NCBI GenBank assembly: GCA_050253535.1
Contig: JBFWIW010000045.1
Location: 1 to 24,294, forward strand
Direction of reading: 5' to 3'
From: JBFWIW01 sp050253535
GTDB taxonomy: Bacteria > Bacillota > Clostridia > Oscillospirales > Oscillospiraceae
Length of the DNA: 24,294 bases
The notes under the pieces are model-generated. The model worked only from the letters and a program-made list of their open reading frames with translations, did no database searches and was not told where the DNA came from. Both the position numbers and the translations under genes were made by a program. Position 1 is the first letter of the stretch; the number at the start of each line of letters is the position of its first letter. Positions 22,022-24,294 of the stretch are shown here, piece after piece.

Positions 22022-22243
22022 ATGCTAAATCTACTCATCGGTTTCAATGTATCGGTAACGCTTCTTGTACTGCTTGGTATCGTCCTATCACTGGCAATCG
22101 TTTCTATTGATTGGGCTATGCGGGCCTGCCGCAAAGTATGGCGGTTTTTAAATATGTATCTGATGATCAAATATCTGGTCCGGAAATCAAAAGAGAAGGC
22201 CCGAATTGCTGATATGCCTTTACGCGCACCAATAATCATCTAA
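22022..22243 (+). CDS. Small membrane protein
   Basis: This 73-residue protein has a strongly hydrophobic N-terminal helix (about 3-28) and a basic C-terminal half (RACRKVW..., KYLVRKSKEKAR), consistent with a single-pass protein with a cytoplasmic tail. I recognise no family. The ribosome-binding site is poor, so translation may depend on coupling to the gene 25 bases upstream. A perfect terminator follows 4 bases after the stop. Confidence 0.5.
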   Translation: MLNLLIGFNVSVTLLVLLGIVLSLAIVSIDWAMRACRKVWRFLNMYLMIKYLVRKSKEKARIADMPLRAPIII

Positions 22244-22247
22244 ATAT

Positions 22248-22284
22248 AAAGTCCGCAATCTTTATAAGATTGCGGACTTTTCCG
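22248..22284. terminator. Bidirectional terminator
   Basis: AAAGTCCGCAATCTT (22248-22262) and AAGATTGCGGACTTT (22266-22280) are a perfect 15-bp stem with a TAT loop, followed by T's. It lies between the small membrane protein and the convergent amrS gene. Confidence 0.85.
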
Positions 22285-22291
22285 CACTTTA

Positions 22292-23119
22292 TCAACAATT
22301 TCCCTCGTACACATATTTCAGACTTTCGCGCGCCTTTTCGGCTAACCGATAAATCGTTTCCACCGGCGTGGAATCGCGGTCCATCATTTTCCAGCGCGGA
22401 AAAAAGCGCGTCACATGCAGAGGTATTTCCGGGTTAAGCGAAGACAACCACCCGGAAAGCGCGCCCATCTCCTCCTCGCTGTCGTTTTCACCGGGGACAA
22501 TGAGGGTGGTCACCTCCACGTGGCAGTGCCGCGCAGAGAGCTCAATGGCGCGTCTGACGGCCTCCAAGTCCCCACCCAACATTTTATAAAATCGCTCAGT
22601 GTAGCCCTTCAGATCTATATTCATGGCGTCAATCTCAGGAAGAAGCTTCTTGAGCGGCTCCTCGCAGATATAGCCGTTGGTAACAACTACATTTTTGAGG
22701 CCTTGTTCTTTTGCAAGCCTTGAGCAGTCTAAAACGTATTCAAATCCCACCAGCGGCTCGTTGTAGGTATAGGCAATTCCGATATTTCCCACAGGGACAA
22801 GTTCCATCGCTTTGCCAACAAGTTCCCGTGGCGATATATTTTCCATCTGGATTCCCTCACCGCCCGACATGGAGATTTCGCAGTTCTGGCAGAATGGACA
22901 GCGCAGATTACACCCGTAGCTGCCAACAGATAGGATTCTGCTGCCCGGATAAAACCTGCTGAGCGGTTTTTTCTTGATCGGGTCAAGTGCCATGCCAGTC
23001 AGCATCCCGTAGTTTTTGCAGACGATCTCTCCGCCCCGGTTTTCCCGTGCCCGGCAAAGTCCGGTGTGTCCCTCCTCAATATCACAGTGATGGGGACATA
23101 TATTACAAACAGCCCTCAT
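22292..23119 (-). CDS. amrS: AmmeMemoRadiSam system radical SAM enzyme
   Basis: This 275-residue radical SAM protein has the 4Fe-4S/SAM triad Cys70-x3-Cys74-x2-Cys77 in YGCNLRCPFCQN. It also has a Cys-rich N terminus (Cys5, Cys8, Cys12, Cys22) likely to bind a further metal or cluster. It resembles pyruvate-formate-lyase activating enzymes but belongs to the subfamily that travels with MEMO and AMMECR1 proteins. The substrate is unknown. Its ATG overlaps the TGA of the upstream gene by four bases (ATGA), indicating translational coupling. Confidence 0.93.
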   Translation of the reverse strand: MRAVCNICPHHCDIEEGHTGLCRARENRGGEIVCKNYGMLTGMALDPIKKKPLSRFYPGSRILSVGSYGCNLRCPFCQNCEISMSGGEGIQMENISPRELVGKAMELVPVGNIGIAYTYNEPLVGFEYVLDCSRLAKEQGLKNVVVTNGYICEEPLKKLLPEIDAMNIDLKGYTERFYKMLGGDLEAVRRAIELSARHCHVEVTTLIVPGENDSEEEMGALSGWLSSLNPEIPLHVTRFFPRWKMMDRDSTPVETIYRLAEKARESLKYVYEGNC

Positions 23120-24288
23120 TTATGGCGCACCACCTCAAAGCGCTCCAGCGAGTACTTTTCCCCTTTTTTTATGCCCGCTTTCTGCAGGGTTATGGACACC
23201 TGTTTTTCTGGCGTGTCCACGCCCTCCAAATCAGGCAGAAGCAGGCCTCGCTTGTATCCGCTCGTTACAATCACGCCATATCGCTCCACATCTAGCTCCG
23301 ATATAGCGTCAATCGGCTCCGGCTTTCCCATTACGTCCACGCTGTAAATAAGGTCGGGGAGCTCCTGTTCGGTCACCGGATCAAAACGGGGGTCCTCCGT
23401 TCCTGCGCTAACGGCGTTGCGCAGGATTTCTTCCGCCGCACAGCCGGTAACAGGTGATACGGTGCCGATACAGCCCCGAAGACGCCCATGTTTTTTCAGG
23501 GAGACAAATGCCCCCGCCCTCTTATTCAGCAGTTCATCCGGCAAATCAGTGGGAAGTTTAGCCCGCTTCCCTGTCATTATATAGGTCTCTAACGATAACC
23601 TTGCCAGTCTGACAAAAGCGTCCTCATTTTCCTTGATGACATAAAGGCTATTCCGCTGTTTTTTCTCAAATATCTCATCAAAACAGCGCCCTTCATCTTC
23701 CCCAATGACTTCAAAGGCGCATACTCCGTATCCGACGCCGAACGGCCCCTCATAGGACAGAAGCTGCGGGCTCACGGCTTTTCTGTCCAGCGCTCCCGCC
23801 ATGATGATGAAGGAGCGCAGTCCGCACTCGCCCGCCGCGTCGCAGAAATCCGGATCAAAGGTTAGAAAGCGCAGAAAATCCCCCTTAGCCATTGCGTCCG
23901 TGACTTCCCTGTCGAACACCGGCCCCTCCTCTGAAAAGCCATATGGTCCTTCTTCTTTTAATTTGTGGGACAGGTCTCCGCTGGCAATGAATACGACACG
24001 TCTTCCCAGCGCCTCTGCCGTTTTTGAAATGCACTTACCGAGGCGGTAATGATCCAAAACGGGAAGGCCGGACAAACCGATACGCACCAGTTTGCAGCCT
24101 GTCATTATTTCATTCAAAAAATAAAACGGTATCAGCGTCCCATGGTCCAACGCACTATCACGCTCTCCCAGTGTGCCGGCAGAAAGGCCCGCGTCTCCCG
24201 CCGTTTTTTCAAGAAGTTTTACAAATACACTGTCATACTCCGCCTCCAGCTTGACGCCGGCAACGCCGAACCGCCTTAGGTCGCCCAT
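23116..24288 (-). CDS. amrA: AmmeMemoRadiSam system MEMO (B)-AMMECR1 (A) fusion protein, N terminus interrupted at window edge
   Basis: From ATG 24288 the frame encodes 390 residues. The first part (to about residue 195) is the C-terminal portion of a MEMO/LigB-like extradiol-dioxygenase fold (LDHGTLIPFYF, FIASGDLSHKL, LLSYEGPFGVGY). The second part (about 215-388) is an AMMECR1 domain with the signature LRGCIG near residue 270. The family normally has several dozen more residues before this point, beginning with a PHPP-type metal-site motif. Here an in-frame TAG lies at 24294-24292, two codons before ATG 24288, and no ribosome-binding site can be judged. Either the gene is broken or the true N terminus lies in another frame outside the window. 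It precedes amrS with a 4-base overlap. Confidence 0.8.
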   Translation of the reverse strand: MGDLRRFGVAGVKLEAEYDSVFVKLLEKTAGDAGLSAGTLGERDSALDHGTLIPFYFLNEIMTGCKLVRIGLSGLPVLDHYRLGKCISKTAEALGRRVVFIASGDLSHKLKEEGPYGFSEEGPVFDREVTDAMAKGDFLRFLTFDPDFCDAAGECGLRSFIIMAGALDRKAVSPQLLSYEGPFGVGYGVCAFEVIGEDEGRCFDEIFEKKQRNSLYVIKENEDAFVRLARLSLETYIMTGKRAKLPTDLPDELLNKRAGAFVSLKKHGRLRGCIGTVSPVTGCAAEEILRNAVSAGTEDPRFDPVTEQELPDLIYSVDVMGKPEPIDAISELDVERYGVIVTSGYKRGLLLPDLEGVDTPEKQVSITLQKAGIKKGEKYSLERFEVVRHK

Positions 24289-24294
24289 CGCCTA

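Noticed and set aside
1..24294. CRISPR arrays, tRNA or rRNA genes, intact transposons, second copy of the ssrA 3' end
   Set aside because: I looked for regularly spaced repeats, tRNA-like arms, transposase motifs and a duplicate att sequence and saw none.

Overview
The window reads as chromosomal DNA of a low- to mid-GC Gram-positive anaerobe of class Clostridia, possibly near Oscillospiraceae. The placement is inferred from gene content: a MalT-type LuxR regulator with the clostridial core GYGKTTA, an SLH/GLUG surface protein, a GEMM (c-di-GMP-I class) riboswitch, a phosphoketolase, a C_GCAxxG_C_C protein and an AMMECR1/MEMO/radical-SAM locus. I cannot name a genus.

Layout. 1-1070: the tail of an unknown upstream gene, a cytoplasmic cyclophilin and a complete one-piece tmRNA (ssrA). 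1071-1806: a scarred junction directly behind ssrA, with a perfect 19-bp hairpin, a terminator and the wreck of a large serine recombinase, so the ssrA 3' end looks like an old integration site. 1807-8801: a MalT-like LuxR regulator broken into two frames, a DUF2442 protein and a 1381-residue exported surface protein (GLUG repeats, a tandem 193-residue repeat, three SLH domains). 8802-9385: hairpins and a likely truncated sensor fragment.

9408-11307 is the most interesting part. A good sigma-A promoter drives a GEMM riboswitch whose base equivalent to G20 of Vibrio cholerae Vc2 is A. It is followed by mutually exclusive hairpins and a two-gene operon: a zinc-ribbon/one-TM/TPR protein and an M50-like (HExxH) intramembrane metalloprotease homologue. 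This may be a cyclic-dinucleotide-controlled membrane proteolysis module. A at position 20 raises the question of c-di-GMP versus 3',3'-cGAMP as ligand.

11587-18785: a FAD/NAD(P) disulfide oxidoreductase on the minus strand, then a G+C-rich phosphoketolase (xfp), a C_GCAxxG_C_C protein, a membrane transglutaminase-like protein and a convergent DUF2461 gene. 19223-22243: a GtrA-family membrane protein, a long structured non-coding stretch, an exported duplicated-domain membrane protein and a small membrane protein. 22292-24294: an overlapping minus-strand pair of the AmmeMemoRadiSam system. Its MEMO/AMMECR1 fusion meets an in-frame TAG at the very edge of the window, where the family normally continues for many more residues. 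Convergent genes are separated by long perfect hairpins, as expected for bidirectional terminators.
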